From: Aerococcus sp. UBA6277
GTDB taxonomy: Bacteria > Bacillota > Bacilli > Lactobacillales > Aerococcaceae
Direction of reading: 5' to 3'
Assembly: GCF_002440555.1 (NCBI RefSeq)
Contig: NZ_DJUR01000023.1
Location: 69,419 to 93,179 of the forward strand
DNA: 23,761 nucleotides
In this document: piece by piece, positions 23,637 through 23,761 of the stretch
Position numbering within the stretch: position 1 is the stretch's first letter
How the letters are laid out: every line of letters begins with the position of its first letter
The notes under the pieces: generated by a model
Told to the model about the DNA's origin: nothing
What the model saw: only the letters and a program-made list of their open reading frames with translations
Database searches by the model: none
Made by a program: the position numbers and the translations under genes

Positions 23637-23667
23637 CCAGGTAATCATTAGATTACCTGGTTTTTTT
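23637..23667 (+). terminator. Rho-independent terminator with no obvious upstream gene
   Basis: A perfect 10-bp stem, CCAGGTAATC (23637-23646) and GATTACCTGG (23651-23660), with loop ATTA, is followed by seven T. It is oriented for + strand transcription, yet no gene lies between 22932 and here. Confidence 0.85.
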
Positions 23668-23713
23668 ATACTCTTTTCCATTATTCATTTTTTATCTTTA
23701 TTTTGTGATTATC

Positions 23714-23733
23714 AAGCAGCCCTTAGGCTGCTT
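23714..23733. other. Short hairpin at the window end
   Basis: AAGCAGCC (23714-23721) pairs with GGCTGCTT (23726-23733) around loop CTTA. There is no T run on either strand, so it is not a typical terminator. It could be part of a signal for a gene beyond the window. The other bases from 23668 to 23761 show nothing I can name. Confidence 0.4.
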
Positions 23734-23761
23734 CTACTACCGGTATTTCATTTAGATATAG

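Noticed and set aside
23610..23640. Hammerhead ribozyme core (CTGATGAG at about 23620)
   Set aside because: The required GAAA after stem II is missing and no fitting stems surround the motif; the match is chance.

Overview
This window is a complete division and cell wall (dcw) cluster from a low-GC Gram-positive bacterium of the order Lactobacillales. The gene order (mraZ-rsmH-ftsL-PBP-mraY-murD-murG-divIB-ftsA-ftsZ-ylmE-sepF-ylmG-ylmH-divIVA-ileS), AGGAGG-type ribosome binding sites, sigma-A promoters, a T-box before ileS and a DUF3397 gene next to mraZ all point there. An Aerococcaceae/Carnobacteriaceae-type genome is my best guess; the genus is not proven. All genes are on the + strand and none looks broken. 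Only the first, rsfS, is cut by the window edge.

Layout. (1) 1-2392: end of a ribosome/tRNA housekeeping operon: rsfS, a YqeM-type methyltransferase and tmcAL. (2) 2533-3482: yceD-rpmF, driven by a consensus sigma-A promoter and closed by a strong terminator. (3) 3512-4079: a single DUF3397 membrane protein gene with its own terminator. (4) 4077-13321: a control region with three DnaA-box-like sites and four MraZ-type boxes on a 10-bp pitch, followed by mraZ, rsmH, ftsL, a division transpeptidase with two PASTA domains, mraY, murD, murG and divIB. (5) 13436-17817: ftsA and ftsZ from an internal extended -10 promoter, then ylmE, sepF and ylmG, ending at a terminator. (6) 17819-19576: ylmH and divIVA, with a -10 box fused to the end of the preceding terminator. 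(7) 19601-22932: an isoleucine T-box leader, ileS and a small cold-shock-domain gene. (8) 22932-23761: about 830 bases without a gene, holding two unrelated repeat systems and three hairpin terminators.

The genes work together. MraY and MurG make lipids I and II, MurD adds D-glutamate to the precursor, and the PBP with FtsL and DivIB builds the septum. FtsZ, FtsA and SepF form and anchor the ring, and DivIVA and YlmG act in placement and membrane-associated steps. RsmH, RsfS, YceD, bL32, TmcAL, YlmH and IleRS tie the cluster to ribosome and tRNA function.

The least explained sequence is in the last 830 bases. One part is a pair of ~120-bp structured repeats directly after the cold-shock gene. 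The other is a five-unit array of degenerate palindromes with a 40-41 bp period, in which the arms change together. The double control region before mraZ (DnaA-like boxes plus MraZ boxes) is the best regulatory finding.
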